Origin: Marasmius tenuissimus | Taxonomy: Eukaryota; Basidiomycota; Agaricomycetes; Agaricales; Marasmiaceae | Assembly (NCBI GenBank): GCA_029532415.1 | Contig: JAQOTA010000064.1 | Coordinates: forward strand, 248,001 to 312,000 | Direction: 5' to 3' | Length of the DNA: 64,000 bases | Part shown: one piece after another, positions 47,018-57,461 of the stretch | Layout: every line of letters starts with the position of its first letter | Numbering within the stretch: the stretch's first letter is position 1 | The notes under the pieces: model-generated | Told to the model about the DNA's origin: nothing | The model's input: only the letters and a program-made list of their open reading frames with translations | Database searches by the model: none | Made by a program: the position numbers and the translations under genes

Positions 47018-49725
47018 TCATTTGTCCGAGTCAAAATACAGAGAAAGCACATAAAGTGAGTCTAGTAGACATACACGAACTGTGAGACGGGTTAGCGTTG
47101 TGGCGACAAGAGGAATAAGTTCGATAAGCACCTCATCGTTCTCTTTGTCGGTAAGATCTTTGAAAGCGCTGTAACCCGGATGCACAACCCCAAGGGTCCC
47201 TTTTGTAATTTCGGAGTCTAATTTAGCACTAGGGCTTGATTCGGCGAGATTCTGAACGCCATCCGCCATCCGGAATCTCGCGTCCATTGAGGTGTCGTGG
47301 AGCTTGGCAGGTTTTCCATTCACGATTCTTTGACGTTCTTTGAGTCTATTGAGCATTGTTAAATTTAGAATCTGCAGTCTATAAGGGAGGTGAAGCTGGA
47401 GAATGTGGATAAGGGGTCTCGAGAATTCGCTTACGCGACAACACCCAAGAGAGCCACAAATATTCCGAGTACTGCTCTGAGTCCCAGAATGTACAACGGC
47501 TTGTCATTTTCAGTGAAAAGCAGAGGGCCTATAATTTTTCCAGCAGCAGAGGCGGCATTGTATCTGGATGGGAATTAATATTGTCAGGGGTTTCAGAGCG
47601 AATGCCGGGCCCATTTGAGGGCGGAGATCCGATTGTTGAGTACTCACGCAGACATCGAAACACTTCTCTTGGTGGAACCGGCCGTATTCGCAGTCATCCA
47701 GGATATTATCAACGGGTTCACCCCGTATATAGATGCCAGAAGGTAGTATCCAAGGAGGAGTACACCCAGAGGGAAGTGATGGACTAGACAGCGACGCGCC
47801 TGAGTACGGTAAACCGAGAAAAAACCATGAAGGAAATCGCACCGTATAGGAGGGCCAAGCCAACTATCGCGGGCACGACAAGAATTGCTATAACCACGGA
47901 CTTGTTTCTCCAGTGAGAAGCTGCAAAGGAGGAACCCATGATGAATACAATTTGGAGTACACCGAAAGGAATGTTCTACTTTCATTGTTAAGCGAGCATG
48001 TTGAGGAAAAAACAAGCAGGGGCAAGTGATACTCACCAAGAGAGTGGTCTTGAATTTATCGAAGCCGAGACCACTCAGGATAATAAGACCGAAAACACTC
48101 GTTACGGAGGCTCCCACGCTATTTGTAGACGTCTCAAATGAGACCCATTGCACGACAGGAAACAAAATGATGTTCTCATACTTGAGTAAGAGCGTCATGC
48201 TCAAAAATAACCACGTCTTAATCTCGAGAAGAGCCTCCAATGCCTGTCCCCATTTATACTTGTCGACGGTGGCGGAGTTTCCGGTGTTATTGGCTCGCAG
48301 ACGTTCCACGGCTTTGATGCGGTCCTCGGGCGATAAAAAGCGGGCCTCCACAACACTGTTATCTAACCGCCAGTAAATGAACGGTGTCGATACACAAGTA
48401 AGCTATCAAATCATAAGGTAAGCCGAATGCGGATGCTGGTAGGACGAACCAGTCCGCAGAATAAAAAGATGATTTGATAGGTATGCACGACGGGATTTTT
48501 GATCTGACCGGAACCGTAGGCAATGACTGCCGCCATGATCGTCGCTAACCCATTTGTACTGTACCATGCGGCGACTCTCGTCGGCTGCTCGGCGCGACGG
48601 TACCTTTGCGTGAGTGTCAGTTTGGAAGGTCAAAACTGCCGATCGGAGGGTGGCTTACCATATAGATGTCAAGATCGCAAAGAGTGGAGGACAAGCGGCC
48701 TCAAATAAGCCCAACAAAAACCCTGTTGAGAGCATAGCTACGTAGCTGAGGAACACTCAGTTGAGGAACGTTCGTGACGGCCCACTGCACATACGAGGTG
48801 CTTGCTGCCATACTACAAAGGGATCTGTGTTTAAGGCATCGGTAAACAGCAAAGATTCGGGGAGGAGACTTCCTTACGCGCCCCAGCAGAATACAATAAT
48901 CTGTACAAATATATCAATGTGTGTGTTTTCAAGGCCACCCGACTTGAAAGAGAACGTACCGGCATGAACCATCGTGGCTTTACTCTCACGAGCAAGTAGC
49001 TCGAAAATGGTTGCCATACGAGTTGGGCGATGGCACCAATGGAGCCTGCAGAGCCCAACGAGCCGCATAGGCTATGAACGAGGTTTACCAAGCTTCGTAT
49101 GTCACGTACCAATTGTGGAATATTGGTCTACGGGTCAAATTCAGTTCAACGCCCAAGCTCCCGAAGAGTATTTAGTTAAACAACTTACTTCCATGAAGAC
49201 CCTGTACGGTTTTATAGGGGATCAGAACTCGAAGCGTCCGAAGTGTCGCCACCCACTATATCCTCTCGTAACCCAAACATTGCTGCATATCCGAGCAGTA
49301 ATGCTTTATCTAGGCTGCGCACACAACAGTAAGTGATATCTTGAGCAAGTATGACCAGGGACTGGCGCACATGTGAAGCCAGTAGACCTAGAGAGAAGCA
49401 CATCGGTAGATGTCGCTAACAGTTCAACGCGGGAACTCACCCCGATAAGTATCTGACCGGGTGGGAACAAGTCAGCTAGATATTTCTGACGTGTACAAAC
49501 ACGGGGTATACGAACGGTCAAAAGATTGATGTCGGTTCTTCTGAGAATTCGTCTGTTGTCCTCTTCGGTAACTTCTACTCGTGTTCTGGATAACCAAACG
49601 AACCAGTGGTCTCTCTAGTCTAAAGTCCAGAGTGAATCAAGAACGTACTGCGACTTATCTTCCCCCGAGTCAGAATGCGCTAACGTTACCACATCGACCC
49701 AATTGACGTCTTGCTTGTCGGCCAT
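47018..49725 (-). CDS. MFS transporter, allantoate permease (Dal5-like) family, possibly frameshifted
   Basis: This is a multi-exon minus-strand gene. ATG 49725 gives MADKQDVNWVDVVTLAHSDS. Spliced blocks in order: VEVTEEDNRRILRRTDINLL (cytosolic lead into TM1), LDKALLLGYAAMFGLREDI, SAGSIGAIAQLVWQPFSSYL with LLVRVKPRWFMPV, AMLSTGFLLGLFEAACPPLF, AWYSTNGLATIMAAVIAYGS, EARFLSPEDRIKAVERLRAN (central loop), FLSMTLLLNVGASVTSVFGL, LILSGLGFDKFKTTLL, LLLGYYLLASIYGVNPLIIS, AASAAGKIIGPLLFTENDKP, and the tail ERQRIVNGKPAKLHDTSM ... DLTDKENDE. These follow the anion:cation symporter/allantoate permease pattern of 12 helices. Near 47805 the best intron (GTGCGA ... CTCAG) leaves the next block one base out of frame. 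The C-terminus also runs past the usual end. The gene may therefore be damaged, or my joints are wrong. Confidence 0.7.
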
Positions 49726-50589
49726 GGTGGTGTCGTTTGGTACAGAACGATACTGGCGTTTCGTTTTGATATTCCGCACGGTTTATAAATCTTTTCAACT
49801 CTCCCAATCAAGCTTTATCTCGCCTCGTGTGCAGATATCCACAGCTATCCTGATGTTTTTAGCAACGTTAACGGCGTTTCGAGGTCATGATTCCTGTTTG
49901 ATGTACAGAATATAACCCGATTCAGCATGGTCGCAGCTGTGGGCAAAGGGATATCGCCGATGGAGGGTATCGACGGCAGGGAGACTACACTTTCCTTGAC
50001 CTGTTTACCTTATGCAGCACCATAAAAGCAATCGCCACTTACTATGCTATTGAAACTTGCGACACCAATAGAAGCCAGGGTGTAAGATATGAGATGACAG
50101 CCTGTGCCGCTGTCAAGAAAGCTATCTCTCCCGCGAATTCCCCAGTCAGCCGGGAGAGTCGAATGCCTAGTAAAGGATAGCAGACGGGTCGATATCATGT
50201 TCTCCCGCGATTGAGCCTTAGGCCTCACCCCCGAGGAATCCTTCAACGTGTCCAATGGCGAATAGTATCATTTTTTCTAGACACAGGGATCAATCAGAGA
50301 TACGAGCCAGTGCTACTACTATAACGCTTCGTACCTCTTTCAAGAAATGCTAGCATCCACCTTGTAGGTCTAGTAAAAATAGACGACCTGTCATGGTTGA
50401 GCGGGTCAACGGGTCGTTGTATCGATTCAGCGATCATTCGTCTTTCACCTTGTCGATAGGGTCTTCGGAGGGTGGAGGGCTTAGGTCTCTGACAGAGCTT
50501 TTTGATATCCTCTGAAGACATAGGCAACTATAGATCAAGCTGTAACTGGAGCTGTGAGCAAATGGTGGGGTCCGAACGTGGAAGTTTGG
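49726..50589. other. Intergenic stretch, nothing recognised
   Basis: Promoter side of the MFS gene. No coding motif found. Confidence 0.3.
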
Positions 50590-52380
50590 GAACAAGATGA
50601 TGTAGCGCCGCAACAGCCGCCGGTGCCGGTAACACACAACCGATGTGACTTCCGTGACCAATACTTCTTCTTTCCGAACTACGACCACAACAGTTCGCGA
50701 CCACAGTCAAACTGGCGTTTCTTTGGATGATGGAGAGCTTTTAGCAATCTGTCGGGACCACTCGTTCATGAATAGACAAAGCACGGTAACTGGTAAGTCA
50801 TCTACATAAATCCGTGCTAGGCTCAGTGAGCTCATTTTCTTCTTACATTGACCGTCTGATTCGTGGTTGAACGCAGGTCCTTGGCCGAGCCTCGCTTTCT
50901 TCACCACTGTTCCCTCAGTCTTCGATGTGATGGTCGAAGATTGGTTTCGCTATTTGTCGTCGCACACCAACAAGATAGCTCGAAGCTGAAACCGCACGTT
51001 GTAGGATCTACAACGTCGTTCGTTCTTCCTTGACATCAAGAACACGAAACGAAAGGTGCAGGTCACCCGCTTAGGATGCGATCATAGGGAGTATGACGGA
51101 GAACTTTGGTACCCGGAACCTGGTGTGCTAATCCGAGTTTTCTATGTCCTTTTCTCCATGTCTAAGGCCTTCTCTAGACGACACGGTCGCGATACATCCA
51201 CCCAATCCTTGGAAAGCCCAAGATGGCGTCGTAGAGCAGAGGGATCTGCACATCTTGCTGTTGGCCATGTCTCACCAACCTCTCGCGGGCTCAAAGTTCC
51301 TTGAGGCGACGAGAGTGGCAGTTCTGAGTTGTCCAAAATTGCTCATGCCAATGCCACGGCCATCATACTCGCCTGGATAATGCCAGCCCCGCGAGGTAGT
51401 AGACTTAGAAGTAGAGGAATGGAAGGGATTGTTCAACGTCACTATCGGTACGTCAACTACTCAACAGTCGCTCAGTACGCTCTTATGTTTATTCGAATAG
51501 TCATCCGCTAGCGTTACCCACCATCCGGGTTCTCAGAGGGGCTGCAATCATCTTTACACGGCTCATGTGCATTGCCCGACCTGGCCCTCGTGTTTGTTAA
51601 TCGCACGACCCGGGATTCTCACTCGAACAAGCCTATTGGATGACCTCAGTGCCAGAAATTTCTACAGCATCCTTCCGCTCAGCCCTCTCCGGTCCTTCGA
51701 CGTTTCATATTTAACTTGAACGTCTCAGATGCGCAGGGAGCCTATGAAATCATGCAGATCCTCCATGGGCGACGCACCTCCTTTCTCACGTCCTACGAGC
51801 TCCCTATCCTGCACGACCTGTTACCCCTCGCCGCCAATTCGGTTCGCGTTTCGTTTGTGCGGCTGGCGCCAGCCTCGAGTGTGGTCAGAGACGTTGGCAG
51901 ATCATCCCCATAGTGCTTGCCACTCGTTTACGAAGCTTCTGTACGATCTGGCAACTTTACGAACGCAATGTTGTCTGCTACCTCAGTGCATGAACCCATG
52001 ATCTCCCATCCCTCTCTTCGGTATTCAAACATGTCGACCCAATCCTCTGTCTTTTCCTGCACCAGCTCCTGGCAGTTGGATACATCTGATCACCTCACAC
52101 GATGTTGGTTCGGCTCATAGTCAGGCAATCCGTCGTATCGATAACACCGCTATCTCACAGCAACTAACCACGAGTTGTCGAATCAACTTAACCACTCCCC
52201 TCGAACGCTTCCACTTCACTCAGTCACCTCCTAGATTCCCTCAGTTCTATCCTTCTGTACGGGGTCGTGGTGGCGGGTCGGATCAGAGGGAGCCCTGTTC
52301 CTCTCGCCTTATCATACGCTATAGACCCCAGGCCTCGTTCGGACATCACGGAAAAGGAGAATGAACTGTATGCACAATGT
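50590..52380. repeat. Decayed dispersed repeat, copy C
   Basis: This copy contains the core TAGCGCCGCAACAGCCGCCG (near 50605), the TCTAGACG block (51173), the ATAGTCATCCGCTAGCGT block (51498) and the end block CTTATCATACGCTATAGACC (52308). It lines up with copies A, B and D as described in those entries. Frames such as 51716-51913 are short and give no family. Confidence 0.6.
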
Positions 52381-53727
52381 TAGCACCCCTCTTTATCGCC
52401 ATCTATTGCGGTTTGGTGTCGGTGTGTGGAGGAGAGGGTTTTGGGTCGGGTTCGGGAATCTCGGAGGAGTCATTTTGCGTCATGGCTGGGGTGGAAAATG
52501 CGATCGTTACTATGCCTGTGGTCGACACATCGAACACAATGGGTACAGACCTTTTATCTACCCACCCACTCGTCATCGCCCTTGCGTCCTATGTGCATAG
52601 CAAGAGGATTATGTACCCACCTTCGAGATCACACGGTATGTTAGGTCGTTTGGTCCGAGCAAGATAACGCTAACCCTCCTGGCCCCGCCATGTTCGACGT
52701 TGCTTTGGATAGGCGGAAAAGAATTTGAGGTGGTGGGGGGCCACTGTTACGATTCCTTTACCTACTCTCACCCAATGCTGGCGGGCCTCGTATGGGCACG
52801 TTGAGTTCATCTGGCCTTGCCTAGATCCTGGTTACGGAAGTGCTTTCGGTCAGACTTCTTTCCGTCCTCTTATCTAGCTCTGGTTGGATTATTGGAAGGA
52901 AATCTCCTATCAGGCTGTTCCCATCTTTCGTTCTTCGGTCTTATGATACACACGTTTCGTACCGAACAAATAACCGTAGAGAATTGGGTTGATGAATGCC
53001 ACACGCAGTCGAATACCAGGTCGGATTTACATCCACTTCGAGGACATTCATCACACGAACTTGAGTATGCCAATAGTTTGCTCACCTCCACGGCTTCTGA
53101 ATTCGTCGTGCCCAAAAATGAGGTCGCCGGGGTCTCGCGCGTACCTTCACCTCTGAATTTTGAGAGACGGGGTTCAGTCGAGAACCCTATTCAGTTGAAC
53201 GGGCCTTTCTAGTATCGGTCGCTAAAAGTCTAAAAAGGTCTGTGCTTACCTGGTATGTGCCGGATTGATAAAATGGCTGTGGCCTGGACCATTGACATAT
53301 ACCGACAGAAGGGCCCATCCTGAACCTGGAGTGGTGGGCAGGAGAATGTAACGCTCAGTCGAGCAGACTGGAGAGATAAGTTAGAAATTTGGGCCGTGGT
53401 GTCTGATCAGGATGAAGAGTGAAGACATGCACATTGAATTCCGAGGACAGAGATCCATTTACATACAAAACAGGACTAGGATAATCCACGATACACACAA
53501 ATTTCGGGAAAGCATACACAACCACGAGAGTATGACAGTGGCGTTGCCTCCCATTCACGCCCACGCTAAATTAGTAAAGTTGGCGTTGCTTTCCCCGTGT
53601 CTATAAAATAGAAAGAACACAGTTTTAGCATAACAGGGGGAAAAGATAGAAGCAGGGCTTCGGGACTCTGAAGGCGAACCTCAGATGCTCAAGATACGTC
53701 ACGTACACCATTCAAACTTGACGTTCT
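52381..53727. other. Stretch without a supported gene, 3' side of the precursor gene
   Basis: The frame 52817-53212 plus (131 codons) has no recognised motif. The last few hundred bases are downstream of the minus-strand peptide precursor and may hold its 3' UTR. I saw no decisive polyadenylation signal. Confidence 0.3.
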
Positions 53728-54361
53728 CTATTTGCGATCCCAGTATGGGAACGCAGCGTCGGCGTCCGATTCCTCGGTAGACTTGAGTATTGTGCATCAG
53801 CTTGAGTACCAATAGGATGGATATTCGAAAAAATACAACTCACAGGGGTTCTTTTTTTGCGATCCCAGTAAGGGAATGCCTGGTCAACATTAGATTCCTC
53901 GGCGGACTGTAACATCGACGAATATTGGAAGACCGACGGCGAGAGGTCGAGCATACAAATAATGGAACGGATCTCCGCGTCAGCTTCGTGATATTACCAC
54001 AGAAGTAGCTCACTTACGAGTGTCCTCTTACGGTCCCAGTAGGGGAACGCTTGATCAGCACTGGACTGCTCCGTAGACTGAAACAGAGGTTGTTGGAGAA
54101 TCAGTACGACGCGAGGTTAACAACACAATGCCAAAAAAAGATAGACAGCCGCCAGAGGGTAGCGCAGATATCAAGTCGCGGGAGAGAGGATTGAGGACTC
54201 ACTCGCTTCAAAGACGCCGAGTCAACCTACAGGGACCAAGAAATTGGGATTAGACCTTGATGGGAAAAAAAGAGACTCGGTATTCTTACATTGACAGGTT
54301 GAGGGAGCGCGCCAGCCAGGGAGACAAAAGAGACGCAAAGAGCGATGATAAAGGTGCGCAT
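53728..54361 (-). CDS. Repeat-containing secreted peptide precursor (dikaritin-type RiPP candidate)
   Basis: There are five exons, all joined in phase 0: 54290-54361, 54203-54226, 54018-54077, 53844-53906 and 53728-53781, encoding 90 residues. Exon 1 is a signal peptide (MRTFIIALCVSFVSLAGA, then LPQPVN). Exon 2 ends in a KR dibasic site (VDSASLKR). Exons 3, 4 and 5 each encode one repeat: an acidic Ser/Glu-rich lead, then the invariant octapeptide AFPYWDRK. KR or KKR and two more residues follow in exons 3 and 4, and the stop follows in exon 5. Introns are 63, 125, 111 and 62 nt with GT donors and AG acceptors. A signal peptide plus Kex2-cut repeats with aromatic cores is the design of ustiloxin, phomopsin and asperipin precursors. 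The UstYa homologue 0.8 kb away supports this. The product would be a Tyr/Trp-containing peptide of unknown structure. A linear secreted peptide or pheromone-like signal is the alternative. Confidence 0.85.
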
Positions 54362-54430
54362 TGTCAGGACAATAAACAAGTAGGAGAGTTTGAGGATGAG
54401 ACTACTCAGAGGTCCTGAAAATTGAGCATC

Positions 54431-54436
54431 TTTATA
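54431..54436 (-). promoter_or_regulatory. TATA box of the peptide precursor gene
   Basis: TATAAA (minus strand, in GGCTATAAAGATGC) lies 70-75 bp before the precursor ATG at 54361. This is the only good TATA match in the divergent intergenic region that faces this gene. Confidence 0.6.
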
Positions 54437-54863
54437 GCCTTCGAGAAGACATCAGTGGCTCATGACCACAGTGCCTGTGGAGGTACTAACTAAGAGAGCA
54501 ATGAATCGCACTCCGCATCGTGTACCTATTCCCAATGGTACAGCATGGACTTGGTTGATTCTATCTTTCCATAGAGCTCGGATCAACAAAGCTTGACACT
54601 TAGCACTTCCCTTCTAGTCGTAAGCGGCTTCAGAAGGTTTAGCATATCCTATCTTTACTGCTCAAAGTTCACCTGACCTCTCCTGATCATTCAAAACGGT
54701 CATCTCCCTGAGGAGGTGTGCTCTAGGGGCGGGAGAAGAGAGTCCTAGCTCGAGATAACCTTGATCTCATCTCTCAAACATCTGTGGACTCCACCCGAGC
54801 CATGGATATCGGGGAATTCTCGGCGCCACCGATAACACTTTCACCTTCAAGGCCACGGTATTC

Positions 54864-55139
54864 TTGAATACCGAGGCTCATCTGATTGATTTCTTCTCGC
54901 TACAACTTTACAAAGTCGCTGCCTCGCAATGCCCGGAGGAACCGATGATTCAGTATACTGAGTGGTACGACGTGGTCGATCGGGAACTCATCATTGCGTG
55001 CCTGATGAAACTTGGTGTCAATGGCCCTCAAAAGTCACGCGCATATCTGCCGGATATACATCCTGAAGCCCTAGCTCCATTGCCCATAATCACCCTTGAC
55101 CTTCCCCCAATCATCGCTCTATCTTACTGCAGCACATAA
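54864..55139 (+). other. Open frame in the divergent promoter region, unrecognised
   Basis: An open frame extends upstream beyond 54864 in the same phase (DNTFTFKATVFLNTEAHLID ... MIQYTEWYDVVDRELIIACL) and ends at 55139, seven bases before the UstYa-like ATG. It looks more coding-like than chance, but no family comes to mind and there is no good ATG at its head. It may be a remnant of a neighbouring pathway gene, or noise. Confidence 0.25.
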
Positions 55140-55146
55140 GCTAATT

Positions 55147-56111
55147 ATGGGCAACGAACGAGAAACCTACGAGCCGCTACTTCAGAGCGATTTCAAGGAT
55201 GAGTTGGAAGGAGAATCCCAGTTCCCAAAGGCTCGTTCCCGGGTTCCAAGATTCCTCATCCTCCTCTTGGCAACTCTGTTCATTACGAATGTGGTCTTTA
55301 TTGTCCTTTGGCTGCGAGCGAAAGCCATGGATACAGAGGTCCAATTACTCTACTGTAGGTTGTTCAATTCAAGTCATTGGAAGTCAGACATTTGGGCTGA
55401 AAACGCCACTCAGCCCCAGTGAATCACCTCATCGAACACGAAGTCGTTACATTCAGGACCGGTGTAAACGATACCACTCGATACGTCGGTGAGCCCTCAC
55501 CAGAGCTGGATCAACGCTGGGATGATTTGTATAGGTGTATGAAACCATTTCTCATGTCGCAGCACTGTTTTTGACTTTCACAAAGTTCCGCTATCAAAAA
55601 TTCCAGAAGTAGTCGCGAAGCAGCTTCCGGTACCGACGACCAAGATACCTGGAGATTCTGAGCATCACGTTCTTGCGCTAGATGTATTTCACCAAATTCA
55701 CTGTCTGGTACGTGTTGTGCATATGACAAGATTTCCCCCCCCCGGGCTCATGGGACATCTTCTCCCAAGAACATGATTCGAAAAAATCTACGGTCAGATT
55801 ACTATACGCCAGTCGAGGATTGGCATGTTCAGCACTGTATCGAACATTTGAGACAGGCGATTTTGTGTTCTTCAGGTCAGAATTTTGCCTTTTGATATCG
55901 TACATTCTGGGCACTAACTACTGGTTGGTGGAGATTAGATGTCAGCGTAATCATCTATCATTGGAATGCCGAGCAAGAGTTCATCACCGGTCGATCTGCT
56001 ACTCCGCACACATGTCGGAACTTTGATAAAATTTACGAGTGGGCGAAAGATCCGAAGAATAATCTACCAGTGGGGGAGTTTAATAGGAGTGCGAAGCCGC
56101 CCGGTGTATGA
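55147..56111 (+). CDS. UstYa-like (DUF3328) peptide-modifying protein
   Basis: There are five exons: 55147-55354, 55414-55536, 55586-55707, 55770-55875 and 55939-56111, giving 243 residues, the usual family length. The N-terminus is cytosolic (MGNERETYEPLLQSD). One membrane anchor spans about residues 35-56. The family signature YVGEPSPELDQRWDDLY lies at 93-109. The first HxxHC motif (HQIHC, 146-150) is followed by LNMIRKNLRSDYY. The second (HVQHC, 170-174) is followed by IEHLRQAILCSS. The C-terminal part has TCRNFDKIYEWAKDP. UstYa/UstYb homologues cyclise Kex2-released core peptides through oxidative ether or C-C bonds at aromatic residues, with the HxxHC residues binding metal. Both motifs are intact. 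Intron 4 uses a GTCAG donor, the weakest of the set. Only one copy is seen here, while ascomycete clusters usually have two. Confidence 0.92.
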
Positions 56112-56334
56112 AGGGAGCAAGTCGAATGTCCTGTCTACGCATTATTGGATGCACACGGTGTTGGAGGGTTATATCCCTAAACGGCCTCCTATTATCATCG
56201 TGTTTATTAGATCAACCGTATGGAAATTCTTTTGTCCGATGGGTAGGGTCCCAAATACCGATGAGATAATGTCCCGAATCCAAAAGAGGTTTACTCTCAC
56301 ATCTAACTAAAAATGTTCTCACTAGCCAGCAAAG

Positions 56335-56423
56335 TTCCGCTACAGGGAATCGAACCCTGGGCTATCGCGATTCTCACTTGTTCCTAGCGGATGAGAGGCG
56401 ATAATGTTGGCCACTATAACGGA
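56335..56423 (-). tRNA. tRNA-Glu(CTC) with 22-nt intron, short D arm
   Basis: Acceptor stem TCCGTTA/TAGCGGA (one G-T pair), T arm CAGGG-TTCGATT-CCCTG perfectly paired, anticodon stem ATCGC/GCGAT perfectly paired. The loop starts CTCTCA, giving anticodon CTC. A 22-nt insert begins one base after the anticodon, the standard place for tRNA introns, and contains GTGAGA, which can pair with the anticodon. The D arm is only about 13 nt, with weak pairing and no clear GG in the loop. The mature length would be about 67 nt, so the gene may be degenerate. Confidence 0.6.
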
Positions 56424-57461
56424 ATTACGACCACAGACGACTCTCTGGGGAGTAGCATGTCCCGATCAATCCAAGCATTTGTAGGTGAAAAGTGAGTCAA
56501 TAGTTCTTTTTGGTATGACGCTAGCTCAATGATAACAGATGGGATGACCATTCCTTTTCTCTTAAGCAATCACTGCTTTGCTGGGTTGCTCATAACCACC
56601 TTCGTCCGGCTTTAAGCACATACATGGTCATTAGTATGATTATCGACAGGATCAAACATTTTCAAAGCTCGACGTCGCCTACAGACCGATCCATCAATGA
56701 CAGCTTTTGAAACCCTATCCTCTGCCTTGACTATACCAAGCCTTTTATTCCTCAATCCGTATCAGCGCAAGTTTTGAATAGGACGGCTTTTTCGATGATG
56801 TTGAAGTTTGAGCGCGAAGGAGAGGCGGAACGATGAATTTGTGAGAAAGGTTGAGTGATTAAGATACTTAGATCGGGTTAGGAAAGGGTATATTCTTTGT
56901 GCTGCGGAGTTATTGGGGAATATGACGTGCAGCATGCGAGGGAGGATTATTCGTTATTCGTTATATGTTTGTTTTTCTTCTTTGAATCTGACTTGGATCT
57001 GACACTCTACAGCCTCCTCGCGAATCGTGTTTGGAGATTGTAGAAGACGTCTATGAGCATCCTCAATCATTAGAATAAGGTATACCAGCGGAATCGTGTC
57101 GAGGGGTTTGACATTCAACTGTTGAACGTTGAAAGCTATGACCCCAGCGACTCGGAGTCGGATCGGAATTGCTTCGGCCCGATGGGACACCCCAACGATC
57201 ACGGTCGCGTCACCTTAAAGCTTAGGCTTTACCTTCTACCACCACCACCCTCGTACATATAACTGACAAGGTGAGTCAGCCTCATAACCTCTTGATAGAA
57301 CTACGTATACAGATATACTGAGTCGCCATAGTATCTCACGCTCAGTTCAATCGAATCCGAAGACTCCAGCACTGTTACGCTTACGAGGCCTCGGCGGGTA
57401 AGACTACTTGGCTAAAACTTCATTCATTCACTCAATACGCTCAGAGGTAGGATTGAAAAAA
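56424..57461. other. Intergenic stretch before the MYND gene
   Basis: No gene recognised. A minus-strand frame at 56954-57202 has no motif. Confidence 0.3.

Noticed and set aside
53701..54120. Repeated GATCCCAGTA-GGGAA blocks as a CRISPR-like or minisatellite array
   Set aside because: Spacing is irregular, and the blocks are the coding core of a spliced peptide precursor on the minus strand, with splice sites around each copy.
54864..55139. Frame just upstream of the UstYa-like gene as an extra cluster gene
   Set aside because: No ATG at its head and no recognised family; kept only as a low-confidence note.
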